Shown in pieces: positions 41,109 to 53,813 of a DNA stretch of 64,000 nucleotides. The position numbers and the translations under genes are program-made. This DNA is from Runella defluvii. GTDB taxonomy: Bacteria > Bacteroidota > Bacteroidia > Cytophagales > Spirosomataceae. The notes beneath the pieces were generated by a model. It saw nothing but the letters and a program-made list of their open reading frames with translations. It was not told the DNA's origin and did no database searches. Position 1 is the stretch's first letter. The number at the start of each line of letters is the position of its first letter. The DNA lies in contig NZ_JACIBY010000005.1 in assembly GCF_014195535.1 (NCBI RefSeq), positions 404,823-468,822 on the forward strand. Reading direction: 5' to 3'.

Positions 41109-44100
41109 ATGAAACCGACCTTAACCTTATTACTCGTTATTAAAACCGTTCTCGTTTTTTCACAGACGTTTACCATTCCTAAACTTGTGCCTGATGGGCC
41201 CGTCAAGACACTTGATTATAGCCCTACACAAGGATTATTGCTTTCTGGGGATTTTCGCTATTTGGGGTATCCTGCCCAAAATATTGCTGTTGTAGATACT
41301 GTGGAAGGTAATCCCAAAGGAGGGAGTTTTCCTTTGTTAACTTATTATAACAGGTCGGAAGGAGATAAAGAAATTGTTCCCGACGGAAAGGGAGGCTGGT
41401 ATATCGCCAATACAAGTCAATATAGAGGGGGAAGCGGCTTAAATGAATTTTATACCCGACAGCAGTATATTATTTATGATTCTACGAATACTGTGAAAGT
41501 ACTTGACTGTATAGTTCATATTTTACCTAATAACGCTATTGATACTGTTTTCAAAATAAATGCAAATACAACTACTTATCGGATTGTTAATGCTTCCAAT
41601 ATTGTATTTTACAAAAATATACTTTATGCTTGGTGTGACTTAGCTGATAATCAAGGAATTGTTTTTAGAAAAAAATTCTTAGGGATTGATGCTCAAACTG
41701 GAAATGTAATTTGGGATTCTAACACAACTCACCGTTCTGACCGAGCGACTGGAGGAATGACAATAATCGGCAATAAGTTATATATGACAGGATACATTAA
41801 CAGTATTAATGGGACTCCTGTTAATCGAAATACACTTTGTTATAATCTGGATAACCGACAAACTACTAATTGGAATCCCTTAAACAATTTTAATTTTAAC
41901 TGTAATGGGTGCGGCCCTTTAAGCATAACCTCAAATAAAAATAATACACTTATCATTTCCGCTTTAACCAACCCTAACAATAATACTTATTCCTTGTTTG
42001 CTTCCGATACTCTTACAGGCGGCATAATTTGGCAAAGAAATTTCAGCAACTCTTCGCTTCCATTGATTACAGCTGAAGGTTCATTTGGATACTGCTTTGT
42101 GGGGTTTTGTTGCAACTTAGGATCTCAAATCTTACGAATGAATATATCGGATGGGCAAACGCTTAAAACCATCTCTTATCCTTCAAATTCTCGTAACCAA
42201 ATAGAGTTTGACACTACAAAATACTATGTTGGTAATATACAAGGGTTGAAATTATATGGAAAACACCTGTATCTGTGTGGCTATGTTCAAGACGGGACAA
42301 CCCTAAGAAGAAATGCTGTCCAGATTGATACTACAAGATTTAGAGTAACGGATTGGAAGCCTTTTAACGAGCTTGAAAACAATGAAACCCCAAGCGGCTA
42401 CTACCGTTCTGTACAAAATATTGTTGTACAAAACGGAAAAGTTTTTATGATGGGTGATTTCAAATTGATAAAATTACGCTTTGCTCCTCAATTAGCCTTA
42501 ATCGATCCAAACTTAGGTAAACTATTATGGAAACCTATCATTAATCAAAACACAATCAATCTATCTTCTCCTATAGCTACTGCTTTTGAGGGCGATAGTT
42601 TAGTTTGGATAGTGCATGGACAAGACAATTTTATTGCTTATGATGCCCGAACTGGATTTATAAAAAGAAGATTCACCGTCTCAGGAATTGGTTCTCTCAA
42701 AAAAATCATTGCAATAGATGGTAAATTATTTTTACAAGGGGTATTCCACTCACTTAATGGTTTACCTGTTACCAGTGGGTTTGGCGTCATTGATAAAGAC
42801 GGAAACCCTTTTCCTTGGGATCCGATTTTTCCAATTTTTTCTGGGCAAGTAAATCAAATACAGCAGCATGGTGAGCTAATATGTGTCGGTGGGCGGTTTA
42901 CAACCAGTAAAGGAGGGTATAATTTAGCATTTATCAACCGCCATACGGGTGAATTGACGAATTGGAAACCAAATATTACAGAAAAAGAACATATTCGAAA
43001 TTTTGTTATACAGGGAAATGAGATAATTATTGACCGAGATATTAATTATATATCTCCACCCCAACCAGCAGATTATGGAAAAATAAATATCTCAACGGGA
43101 AAGATAATAGCCGATTACTACTACCCAAGTTGCCAAGGTTCTGAAAAAATGATTTCCAAAGAAAAATACATTTTTCTGGACACCTATTGTGGAAGTAGTT
43201 CAGGACAAAATGTGGTTTATTTAGATCAGGAATATAAAAAGATAGAAACCAATAAGAAACTCCTTAAACCAATCAAATACACCACCTCTGTTACTACATG
43301 GGATTTTCCTGCACCTGAACCCGAAGATATGACCATGGCAGGTACTACTCTTTTTTATGCTTTTGTCGGTTCGGGAAGTTTAGCTCCAATGCCTTTTTTA
43401 ATGTCCACTACTTTCCCAAAAAACTTCTTTAATAATTCGATTGATTATTTTCCGCAAGCGGGAGGTAATGCAGGTAGTGTTACCGTCAATTTTTATGGAT
43501 ATGGTATTGAAGTAGGCAGCAGTATAAGGTTATTGAAAACAGGTCAAACTTCCATCGTTGTGCCTGATTCTATGACTACCTTTCCTGAAAACTATCGAAT
43601 GCAGGCTGTTTTAAATCTTAGAAATAAGACAGTTGGCGATTGGGATATTGAAATAACAACGCCTTCAGGAGATAAAAGAGTGATTGCAAACGGATTTAAA
43701 ATTGAGGAAGCAATCCCCGCGGATATTCATGTTGAAATAGTTGCACCGGCTCAAATCAGAATAGGAGCACCCGCAAAAGTTAAGGTATATGTAGCAAATC
43801 GGGGGGATTACAATGCCTATAATGTCCCTGTTTGGCTAACTTTTCCTGCGGATTTAAAAGTTAATGTAAAAGTTTATACTAATACATCCATCGGAACGAT
43901 ATTGCATGATACACTTACAAGGATTCCAATTAAAGGGAATAATGGTGAATTGATAGGATACGCAGGTTGGCTTTCAATCCCAAAATTGAGGGCAGGAGAA
44001 TTAATTGAAATTCCTTTAACGATTCAAAGCCCGGGGGCAAACCTTATCAATATCGCAGCTTATCCGTCAAGTCCACTTTCAACAGTTCAAGATCCAAACG

Positions 44101-45587
44101 ATAATGCTATAAATGCCAGGATTAATTTTACATTAGATGAAATTAATCCAGCTGATTATAGTTATCCTAAGCTTTTTGAGCCAGCACGCGAATGCTTAGG
44201 TGCTCTTGCGGATTTAGCTGGAGCACTGGCAGGCGCAGCAAATCCAGTAATTGGGTGTATAAGAGGAATAGCAGATGCTACTGAAAAAATTGCTAACAAA
44301 AGTGGCATAATTGACATTACTGGTTCAGTTATTGGAGCCGTTGCAGGTTGTGGGGGGAAATTTATTCCAATAGTAGGTCCCCTACTTAATGCCATTGATA
44401 AATTCAACAATCTAAAAGATATAATTGGTGCTGGCGCTGGCGCTTTGGATAAATGCAATGGTATGAAACCTAATCCCAAAAACGGAGGTTTCGCACCTAT
44501 TCAGCCCGTAAATATTCGTTCCGGAGACCCCAATGATAAACTTGGCCCCGTTGGGGCAAAGGCCGAAAGATTTGTAACTGGGAAAGACCCATTCAGCTAC
44601 CTCATACGCTTTGAGAATTTTGATACTGCTACCGCTGCTGCGCAATTTGTGGTTTTAATTGATACCTTGGATAAAAATAAATTTAATTTTTCTACCTTTC
44701 AGTTAGGTTACTTCAACGTAGCTGATACTACCTTTTACGTGCCTCCGGGTAAAAAACATCATATTGTAGATTGGGATATGCGTCCCGCGCAAAATCTCAT
44801 CCTCAGAATGGAAGCCCGATTCAATGATACGACAGGGATTTTGAAAGCAAATTATACCTCTCTTGATCCAAAGACAATGGAATTAACGGAAGATGTATTT
44901 TTAGGCTTTCTCCCACCCAATCAAAATCCTCCTGAAGGAGAAGGTGGCCTTGCATTTAGTATTAAACCCAAACAGGATTTACCCAATCTTACAACGATTA
45001 CGAACAAAGCCTATATTTATTTTGATTATAATGAGGTAGTTCCTACCCCCCCTTGGAGTAATAAACTGGACAAAGGAATACCGAGCAGCCAGATTCAAAG
45101 CTTACCGGCGGTCAGTCAAGATACTACAATTGCTCTTCGTTGGGGAGGAAGTGATAATGCCAATGAATCAGGTGTGAAGTTTTACGATATTATGGTTTCT
45201 GTCAATAATCACCCATACAAGCCCTTTTTAATAACAACTCCACTTACCTCCGTAAATTTTGTAGGAAAAATAGATTCTACTTATCGGTTTTATTCAATCG
45301 CTTATGATAGCGTCTATAACGAAGAACCTGCTCCTGTCACCTTTGATGCCCAAACCAGAATCCAATTAAGCGGCACGATTATTTCTGTAAAATCCGGAGA
45401 CTGGAATAATCCTTCTACATGGTCATGTAATTGCATACCTACTGTATCCAGTAATGTCCTTATAAAATCAGGCCATGCCGTAAAACTAACCCCCGCTATG
45501 GGTGCGCAGGGCAGTAAAAATCTTACGATAGAAGCGGGAGCCGTATTTGATGCTAAAGGAGTATTTGTAGCGGATCCAAAACGATGA
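41109..45587 (+). CDS. Giant exported multidomain protein, DUF7619-like end
   Basis: The ~1492-residue protein has a signal peptide (MKPTLTLLLVIKTVLVFSQ); a GTG at 41052 would precede it and is rejected. The first ~750 residues form a propeller-like array of delta-60/PQQ-type segments (e.g. GMTIIGNKLYMTGYINSING, LICVGGRFTTSKGGYNLAFIN). Ig-like domains follow, then a helical Ala/Gly-rich stretch (CLGALADLAGALAGAANP), then the GDPNDKLGP...ITNKAYIYFDYNEVVPTP region typical of conserved-repeat domains in Bacteroidota secreted proteins. It ends with a G8-like GDWNNPSTWSCNCIPT segment and no recognisable T9SS signal, so export beyond the periplasm is uncertain. It is co-transcribed with the LytTR protein. 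Confidence 0.85.
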   Translation: MKPTLTLLLVIKTVLVFSQTFTIPKLVPDGPVKTLDYSPTQGLLLSGDFRYLGYPAQNIAVVDTVEGNPKGGSFPLLTYYNRSEGDKEIVPDGKGGWYIANTSQYRGGSGLNEFYTRQQYIIYDSTNTVKVLDCIVHILPNNAIDTVFKINANTTTYRIVNASNIVFYKNILYAWCDLADNQGIVFRKKFLGIDAQTGNVIWDSNTTHRSDRATGGMTIIGNKLYMTGYINSINGTPVNRNTLCYNLDNRQTTNWNPLNNFNFNCNGCGPLSITSNKNNTLIISALTNPNNNTYSLFASDTLTGGIIWQRNFSNSSLPLITAEGSFGYCFVGFCCNLGSQILRMNISDGQTLKTISYPSNSRNQIEFDTTKYYVGNIQGLKLYGKHLYLCGYVQDGTTLRRNAVQIDTTRFRVTDWKPFNELENNETPSGYYRSVQNIVVQNGKVFMMGDFKLIKLRFAPQLALIDPNLGKLLWKPIINQNTINLSSPIATAFEGDSLVWIVHGQDNFIAYDARTGFIKRRFTVSGIGSLKKIIAIDGKLFLQGVFHSLNGLPVTSGFGVIDKDGNPFPWDPIFPIFSGQVNQIQQHGELICVGGRFTTSKGGYNLAFINRHTGELTNWKPNITEKEHIRNFVIQGNEIIIDRDINYISPPQPADYGKINISTGKIIADYYYPSCQGSEKMISKEKYIFLDTYCGSSSGQNVVYLDQEYKKIETNKKLLKPIKYTTSVTTWDFPAPEPEDMTMAGTTLFYAFVGSGSLAPMPFLMSTTFPKNFFNNSIDYFPQAGGNAGSVTVNFYGYGIEVGSSIRLLKTGQTSIVVPDSMTTFPENYRMQAVLNLRNKTVGDWDIEITTPSGDKRVIANGFKIEEAIPADIHVEIVAPAQIRIGAPAKVKVYVANRGDYNAYNVPVWLTFPADLKVNVKVYTNTSIGTILHDTLTRIPIKGNNGELIGYAGWLSIPKLRAGELIEIPLTIQSPGANLINIAAYPSSPLSTVQDPNDNAINARINFTLDEINPADYSYPKLFEPARECLGALADLAGALAGAANPVIGCIRGIADATEKIANKSGIIDITGSVIGAVAGCGGKFIPIVGPLLNAIDKFNNLKDIIGAGAGALDKCNGMKPNPKNGGFAPIQPVNIRSGDPNDKLGPVGAKAERFVTGKDPFSYLIRFENFDTATAAAQFVVLIDTLDKNKFNFSTFQLGYFNVADTTFYVPPGKKHHIVDWDMRPAQNLILRMEARFNDTTGILKANYTSLDPKTMELTEDVFLGFLPPNQNPPEGEGGLAFSIKPKQDLPNLTTITNKAYIYFDYNEVVPTPPWSNKLDKGIPSSQIQSLPAVSQDTTIALRWGGSDNANESGVKFYDIMVSVNNHPYKPFLITTPLTSVNFVGKIDSTYRFYSIAYDSVYNEEPAPVTFDAQTRIQLSGTIISVKSGDWNNPSTWSCNCIPTVSSNVLIKSGHAVKLTPAMGAQGSKNLTIEAGAVFDAKGVFVADPKR

Positions 45588-45602
45588 CTTTTGAGACGCT
45601 TT

Positions 45603-45652
45603 GGGCTTTCAAGATAATAGTTGGCGCCAACCAACTATTATTTTGAAAGCCC
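45603..45652. terminator. Bidirectional hairpin overlapping the 3' end of coaX
   Basis: Two 22-base arms (45603-45624 and 45631-45652) pair with a single G-T wobble around a 6-base loop. They lie between convergent genes. The right arm includes the coaX stop and last codons, so this hairpin is partly coding. Confidence 0.82.
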
Positions 45653-46414
45653 CGATACGCGTTCTCCAATGATGCGCAAGCCATCGAGGGTAAGGCTGCG
45701 GTTTACTTCCACAAACTCGCCGTGAAGGGTATCAATAATCGACGAAAGCCCACCCGTTGCTAGGGCAATGCAGTCGCCATCGAGCTCCCGCCGAATCCGC
45801 GTAATCATGCCGCGCACCAAGCTCTCGTAGCCGAGCAATATCCCCGCCTGAATCGCGTGCGTGGTGTTTTTACCAATGGCCGATTCGGGCAATTTGAGGG
45901 GCACTTCGGGGAGCTGGGCCGTGTTTGAAAACAAGGCTTTGACGGCTGTTTTTAGCCCTGGCGCAATGGCCACGCCCAAAATCCGTCCGTCACCCGAGAC
46001 GGTCGTAAACGTAAGCGCCGTACCAAAATCCACCACAACCGCATTACGTCCGTACTTGGTGTAAGCCGCCACCGCGTTGGCCACCAAGTCGCTTCCTATC
46101 TCGTGCGGATGATCAATTTCTACTTTTAGCCCAGGATATACCTCTGGCCCAACCACCACAGGTGGCATCCCAAAAAGCCCCGACAACATACTACGCAAAA
46201 CGGGCGTCAGTGGCGGTACAACACTGCTCAATACCGTCGTTTGTACGTCCGAAATCAACAAATTTGCTTCCAAAAAATGAAGGCGCAGTTTGGTTTCGTA
46301 GTGAGGCGCTCCTTCATCGGTGAGCGAACGTACCCGAAAAATATGCGTCCATTCATCGTTTTGCCATACGCCAAAAACGGTGTCAGTATTGCCTACATCA
46401 ACGGCTAAAAGCAT
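45638..46414 (-). CDS. coaX: Type III pantothenate kinase
   Basis: The 258-residue enzyme phosphorylates pantothenate with ATP, the first step to coenzyme A. The ASKHA-fold motifs are present: N-terminal LLAVDVGNTDTVFGVW (phosphate 1), the central PYG-type block (VEIDHPHEIGSDLVANAVAAYTKYG), VVDFGTALTFTTVSGDGRILGVAIAPG, and ATGGLSS. Length and order match CoaX. It converges with the giant exported protein; a shared hairpin overlaps its last codons. The 280-base gap before the beta-galactosidase gene (46415-46694) is AT-rich; I see nothing else in it. Confidence 0.96.
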   Translation of the reverse strand: MLLAVDVGNTDTVFGVWQNDEWTHIFRVRSLTDEGAPHYETKLRLHFLEANLLISDVQTTVLSSVVPPLTPVLRSMLSGLFGMPPVVVGPEVYPGLKVEIDHPHEIGSDLVANAVAAYTKYGRNAVVVDFGTALTFTTVSGDGRILGVAIAPGLKTAVKALFSNTAQLPEVPLKLPESAIGKNTTHAIQAGILLGYESLVRGMITRIRRELDGDCIALATGGLSSIIDTLHGEFVEVNRSLTLDGLRIIGERVSGLSK

Positions 46415-46691
46415 GATACTTTTGAGGTTAGAATGATTGAAATTTGCGAGCGGATTCCATTCAAGAAAGCAGGTAGGGTAAAACGAGTACCCAATATTTA
46501 CGCTTCTTTTTTCGTTTTATTCTTATTGGTTCTGCTCAAAGAGCCTTTATTTTGTAAATTATTAATTAACCAATGATGACGCTACTCCTTTTTTTAGACA
46601 AAACAAAATACTGATAATCAGCCGTTTTTACCTAAAACAAGGTTTTTTATTCTATTCTTTACTAGCGTTTCTTGAATCTAACCGCTTTTGA

Positions 46692-50078
<3,387 letters not shown>

Positions 50079-50088
50079 CAGCGTAGTC

Positions 50089-50104
50089 GGGTTGTGAGCA
50101 ACCC
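50089..50104. repeat. Single palindrome of the GGGTTG family
   Basis: GGGTTGTGAGCAACCC lies 10 bases after the beta-galactosidase stop, as an isolated copy of the palindrome seen in arrays at 10.1 and 14.6 kb. Confidence 0.85.
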
Positions 50105-50110
50105 TCTCCA

Positions 50111-50150
50111 CAACAAAAAGCCCAACTCCTCGGAGTTGGGCTTTTTGTTG
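50111..50150. terminator. Strong bidirectional terminator after beta-galactosidase
   Basis: Complementary arms 50111-50129 and 50132-50150 contain AAAAAGCCCAACTCC and its reverse complement, giving A and T runs at the two ends. It lies between convergent genes. Confidence 0.9.
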
Positions 50151-50180
50151 GTTCACCAATAACAGATAACCGCGCGCTAC

Positions 50181-52208
50181 TTAGTAACTCAAAATCGTAA
50201 ACTCTGTACGACGGTTCTTTTGGTGTTCTTCTTCGGTTTGTGCTTTCTTTATAATCAAGCGCGTTTCACCGTATCCTTTGGCCACCAATCGGTCTTTCTC
50301 AATGCCTTTTGACACAATATAGTCAACAGCCGACTGCGCACGGTTTTGCGAAAGTTTGTTGTTATAGGCATCCGTTGCACGGTCGTCGGTGTGAGAACTC
50401 AGCTCAATTTTGACCGTCGGGTTATCTTTCAAAATCTGAACCAGTTTATCCAACTCTACTGCGGCATCGGTACGGATGTTGAATTTATCTAAATCGTAGT
50501 AAATGTTTTCGAGCACAAACGTCTTGTTCAATGCCAAGCGGTCGAGTTTGAAGGCCACATAAAACGTCGTATCCATCGTTAGTTTTTTACGGAAAATTTG
50601 CGGAATTGCTTTTCCAGACATCGAGAAAGCGTCGCGTTTTGTGATATAGCCCTTACGTTCAATCAAAAGCGTGTAATCTTTTCCTTCCTCCAACGGGAAC
50701 GTTCCAAAAATACCTCCATCGCGGCTAATTCCTTGTCCTACCAAGCTATCCGAGCTTACTTCGTACATTTTCACCACTGCCGAATCGAGCGTTGCAGCAG
50801 GCGTATCGTTTGAACTTACCGTTCCTGCTAAGAAATAATTAACGATTTTGGGAGGTTCAGGTTTACCAACGGTACGGCGGCGCGGGTCATCAATCGGCAA
50901 TTTTTCCAATTCGGCCAACTGCGTCGAATCCAGTCCCACACTTTCATCCTCAAAAAGGTAAATGTCATCGTCGCCTTTTCCGCCCGTGCGGTTAGAAGCA
51001 AAGAAGCCAAAACGCATTTCATCATCGACATATACCATCCCGAAATCATCAAAACGCGTATTAATAGGTGGCCCAAGGTTCTCGACCGTAATCACCCCTT
51101 GCGAACGAGTAGCAACAAACACGTCCAATTTTCCTAATCCTGGGTGGCCATCCGAAGAGAAATAAAGTTTTGAGTCGGGGCCTACATACGGGAACATTTC
51201 ATCGCCTGGCGTATTGATGTCTTTGCCCATGTTGACGGGTTTACTAAAACGCCCAGAGGCATCCATATTGGCCCGATAAATGTCAATTCCTCCAACTCCG
51301 CCTGGGCGATTAGAACAAAAATACAGCGTGCGCCCGTCGCGCGAGAAAGCGGGGTTGGCATCCCACGAAGCGGAGTCGCTCACAGGAATCATGCGCGGTT
51401 CTGACCATTTTCCACTGACCAAACGACTCAGGTACAAATCGCAATCAGCCGTTCCTTTTTTACCCCCCGTATTAGCGCGCGAAAACACGACAGTTTTACC
51501 ATCTTTGGTAAAAGTCACGTCGGCTTCGTTGACACCTTCCAAGAAAGACGCAGGGCTAAATGGCTCGGGTTCGCCTGAGGTTTCGGCGTATTCGTCGGCG
51601 AGTTTCACTTTATAAATCCCCAACATCGGCATACCGTTTGTTTTGTAAGCGGTATTTTTTCGAGTAGAGGCAAAAATCAAGTTTCCATCTTTTACAAAAG
51701 GGCCATATTCCCCGCCTGCGGTATTCAACTTTTCGAGGTTTTGCACCCGATAAAACGTTTTTTTATCTCGCAAAACGTCAATCGAACGCAGCGTGTAGAG
51801 CTCCCGATTGGCCTTTTCTACGTTTACTTTATTGGTAGGATTGCTGGCCAAATATTTCTCCAATTGTTTGGCTGCCTCTGCGTACTCGCCCGAGGCTTTG
51901 AGCATGTACGCGTAGTGAAACGGTATTTCGGGATCGGGATTGCCCGCTTCCAACGCCTTTTTGTAGTAAGGAGCAGCTAACTCGAAGCGGTTAGATAAGC
52001 GGTACGATTCGGCCAATAGATAGTTGGTACGCGAAGGTTCGTAGTTTGCATTTGCAACGGTGCGGAGGTCTTTGATAGCCAACTCATACTCCCCTTTGTC
52101 AAACTTAGAAATACCCTCCTTAAACATTGACTGGGTGGAGTTACAAGCCGTGAAGAGGGTCAAGCAACCCACAAAGGCCAAACTGGATATAAAGAAATGC
52201 TTTTGCAT
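50181..52208 (-). CDS. PorE-like lipoprotein: TPR, PD40 propeller, CRD and OmpA domain
   Basis: The ~675-residue lipoprotein (MQKHFFISSLAFVGCLTLFTAC, lipobox FTAC) has tetratricopeptide repeats (~20-140: KFDKGEYELAIKDLRTVANAN). A WD40/PD40 beta-propeller follows (~150-420: DGNLIFASTRKN, SRDGRTLYFCSNRPGGVGG, KLYFSSDGHPGLGKLDVF), then a carboxypeptidase-regulatory-like domain (~440-530: GIFGTFPLEEGKDYTLLIERKGY, in blocks) and a C-terminal OmpA peptidoglycan-binding domain (YYDLDKFNIRTDAAVELDKL, SHTDDRATDAYNNKLSQNRA). This is the domain order and size of PorE, the T9SS component that links the system to peptidoglycan. Paralogues with the same order exist in Bacteroidota, so T9SS membership is likely, not certain. 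A TTG 15 bases upstream was rejected. Confidence 0.88.
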   Translation of the reverse strand: MQKHFFISSLAFVGCLTLFTACNSTQSMFKEGISKFDKGEYELAIKDLRTVANANYEPSRTNYLLAESYRLSNRFELAAPYYKKALEAGNPDPEIPFHYAYMLKASGEYAEAAKQLEKYLASNPTNKVNVEKANRELYTLRSIDVLRDKKTFYRVQNLEKLNTAGGEYGPFVKDGNLIFASTRKNTAYKTNGMPMLGIYKVKLADEYAETSGEPEPFSPASFLEGVNEADVTFTKDGKTVVFSRANTGGKKGTADCDLYLSRLVSGKWSEPRMIPVSDSASWDANPAFSRDGRTLYFCSNRPGGVGGIDIYRANMDASGRFSKPVNMGKDINTPGDEMFPYVGPDSKLYFSSDGHPGLGKLDVFVATRSQGVITVENLGPPINTRFDDFGMVYVDDEMRFGFFASNRTGGKGDDDIYLFEDESVGLDSTQLAELEKLPIDDPRRRTVGKPEPPKIVNYFLAGTVSSNDTPAATLDSAVVKMYEVSSDSLVGQGISRDGGIFGTFPLEEGKDYTLLIERKGYITKRDAFSMSGKAIPQIFRKKLTMDTTFYVAFKLDRLALNKTFVLENIYYDLDKFNIRTDAAVELDKLVQILKDNPTVKIELSSHTDDRATDAYNNKLSQNRAQSAVDYIVSKGIEKDRLVAKGYGETRLIIKKAQTEEEHQKNRRTEFTILSY

Positions 52209-52310
52209 AAGCGATCGGGACAAAACGTAAGCGGCTAATTTAACGAAATCGTTTTTTTCTGCTAAACTTTAACGCTAAAAGTTGCTGAAATGTTGCATTG
52301 GTTCTATATC

Positions 52311-52349
52311 ATAAAAAAACGCTGACAGCTTAAAAATACTGTCAGCGTT
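52311..52349 (-). terminator. Terminator of the phosphate-transporter gene
   Basis: AACGCTGACAG (52318-52328) pairs with CTGTCAGCGTT (52339-52349) around a 10-base loop. On the minus strand a T run follows at 52311-52318. It is 22 bases after the transporter stop. Confidence 0.85.
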
Positions 52350-52370
52350 CTTTATTATAAGCTATTTAGC

Positions 52371-53792
52371 TTAGAAAATCCAACGGAAAAAGACATACAA
52401 GGTAAATGACAAGAAAATAGAGACAGGCAACGTAAGCACCCAAGCCATCAAGATATTCCGCACGGTTTTGGCTTGGAGGTTTTTAATCCCTTTGCTAGCC
52501 ACCATCGTACCCGCAATCCCCGACGAAAGCATGTGGGTCGTACTTACTGGCAATCCAAAGCCCGAAGCAATCCCAATTCCCATACTGGCCACCAATTCAG
52601 CCGAAGCACCTTGGGCATACGTCAAGTGCGACTTACCGATTTTCTCGCCTACTGTTACTACAATACGCTTCCAACCGACCATCGTCCCTAAGCCCAACGA
52701 CAACGAAATCATCAATACCACCCAAAAAGGTGCGTAATCTGTCAAACGGCGAAGTCCTTTTTTGTCGTCCGTGTTTTCTTTGATGATTTTCTTGTCTTGG
52801 TCGCTCATGCTCACCGACTCGCTGTCCATCAATTTCTTCAAACTGCTGTTAATCACCAAAATATCACGACGAGCTTCTAAGCGGGCATTGGGTTCGATAT
52901 GTCCCGCTGAGTCGGCAGCGCTAATCACTTTCATCAAATCTTCGGTGCTACCATTGACTTTTGCCAAACGCTTTTTGTCTTCAATGCCAAGCAGTGTGGT
53001 GTCAATTTTACTCACCGTTTGCTCAATCGCCACCAAGTTATCTTTTACCATGCGTGGGTCAATCTGGTCGTTCAACGAAAAGTAAGCAGGAACAACCCCA
53101 ATCAAAATCAACATCACCAAACCGACGCCTTTTTGGCCATCGTTGTTTCCGTGAAAAAAGCTCACGCCCGTACAAGTCAAAATCAAAATCGCACGAATCC
53201 AAGTTGGAGGTTCTTGGGTTTTCTTGGGTTCGCTAAATACTTGTTCACGCGCTTCTTTGCTCAACGCACGGCGCAATGCAAACATCAACACCACCGCCAA
53301 GCTGAAACCCACCAACGGAGAAAGCAACAAAGAAGCGAAGATTTCGGTCGCTTTCGTCCAGTTAACCCCTGCGCCGTCGGCCGCCTCGGGCATCATCGAA
53401 AACGCCAAACCAACTCCCAAAATCGACCCAATCAAGGTGTGCGAGCTGGATGCTGGCAAGCCAAAATACCACGTACCAAAGTTCCAGATGATCGCACTCA
53501 ATAGCAGCGCTAACACCATGGCAATGCTATGGTAGATATTTTGATCTATCAGTAGTTCCACGGGCAGCAAGTTGACGATACCCATCGCCACGGCAATCCC
53601 TCCTAAGATTACCCCTAAAAAGTTACAAAATCCCGACCACACGACCGCCGTTGTTGGCTTGAGTGAGTTGGTATAAATAACGGTAGCTACGGCGTTGGCA
53701 GTGTCGTGAAAACCATTCACAAACTCAAATGCACAAGCGCACAAGATACAGATAAACAGGAGGATGAAGATGTCAGTCTCTAAGCCAAACAT
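52371..53792 (-). CDS. Inorganic phosphate transporter, PiT family
   Basis: The 473-residue membrane protein has the two inverted PiT signature repeats: N-terminal GFHDTANAVATVIYTNSL (~27-44) and C-terminal GFGLPVSTTHMLSSGIAGTMVA (~420-441), with GLPASSSHTLIGSILG between. A charged cytosolic loop (residues ~235-345, including DTTLLGIEDKKRLAKV) separates the halves. It takes up phosphate with H+ or Na+ and needs no ABC components. It is the second gene of a two-gene operon, 21 bases after the DUF2490 gene. No PhoU-like partner is adjacent. The link to the surface phosphatase at 16.8 kb and the polyphosphate locus at 32-38 kb is functional inference. Confidence 0.95.
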   Translation of the reverse strand: MFGLETDIFILLFICILCACAFEFVNGFHDTANAVATVIYTNSLKPTTAVVWSGFCNFLGVILGGIAVAMGIVNLLPVELLIDQNIYHSIAMVLALLLSAIIWNFGTWYFGLPASSSHTLIGSILGVGLAFSMMPEAADGAGVNWTKATEIFASLLLSPLVGFSLAVVLMFALRRALSKEAREQVFSEPKKTQEPPTWIRAILILTCTGVSFFHGNNDGQKGVGLVMLILIGVVPAYFSLNDQIDPRMVKDNLVAIEQTVSKIDTTLLGIEDKKRLAKVNGSTEDLMKVISAADSAGHIEPNARLEARRDILVINSSLKKLMDSESVSMSDQDKKIIKENTDDKKGLRRLTDYAPFWVVLMISLSLGLGTMVGWKRIVVTVGEKIGKSHLTYAQGASAELVASMGIGIASGFGLPVSTTHMLSSGIAGTMVASKGIKNLQAKTVRNILMAWVLTLPVSIFLSFTLYVFFRWIF

Positions 53793-53813
53793 GATTTTAG
53801 AAATAAAAGTGAA

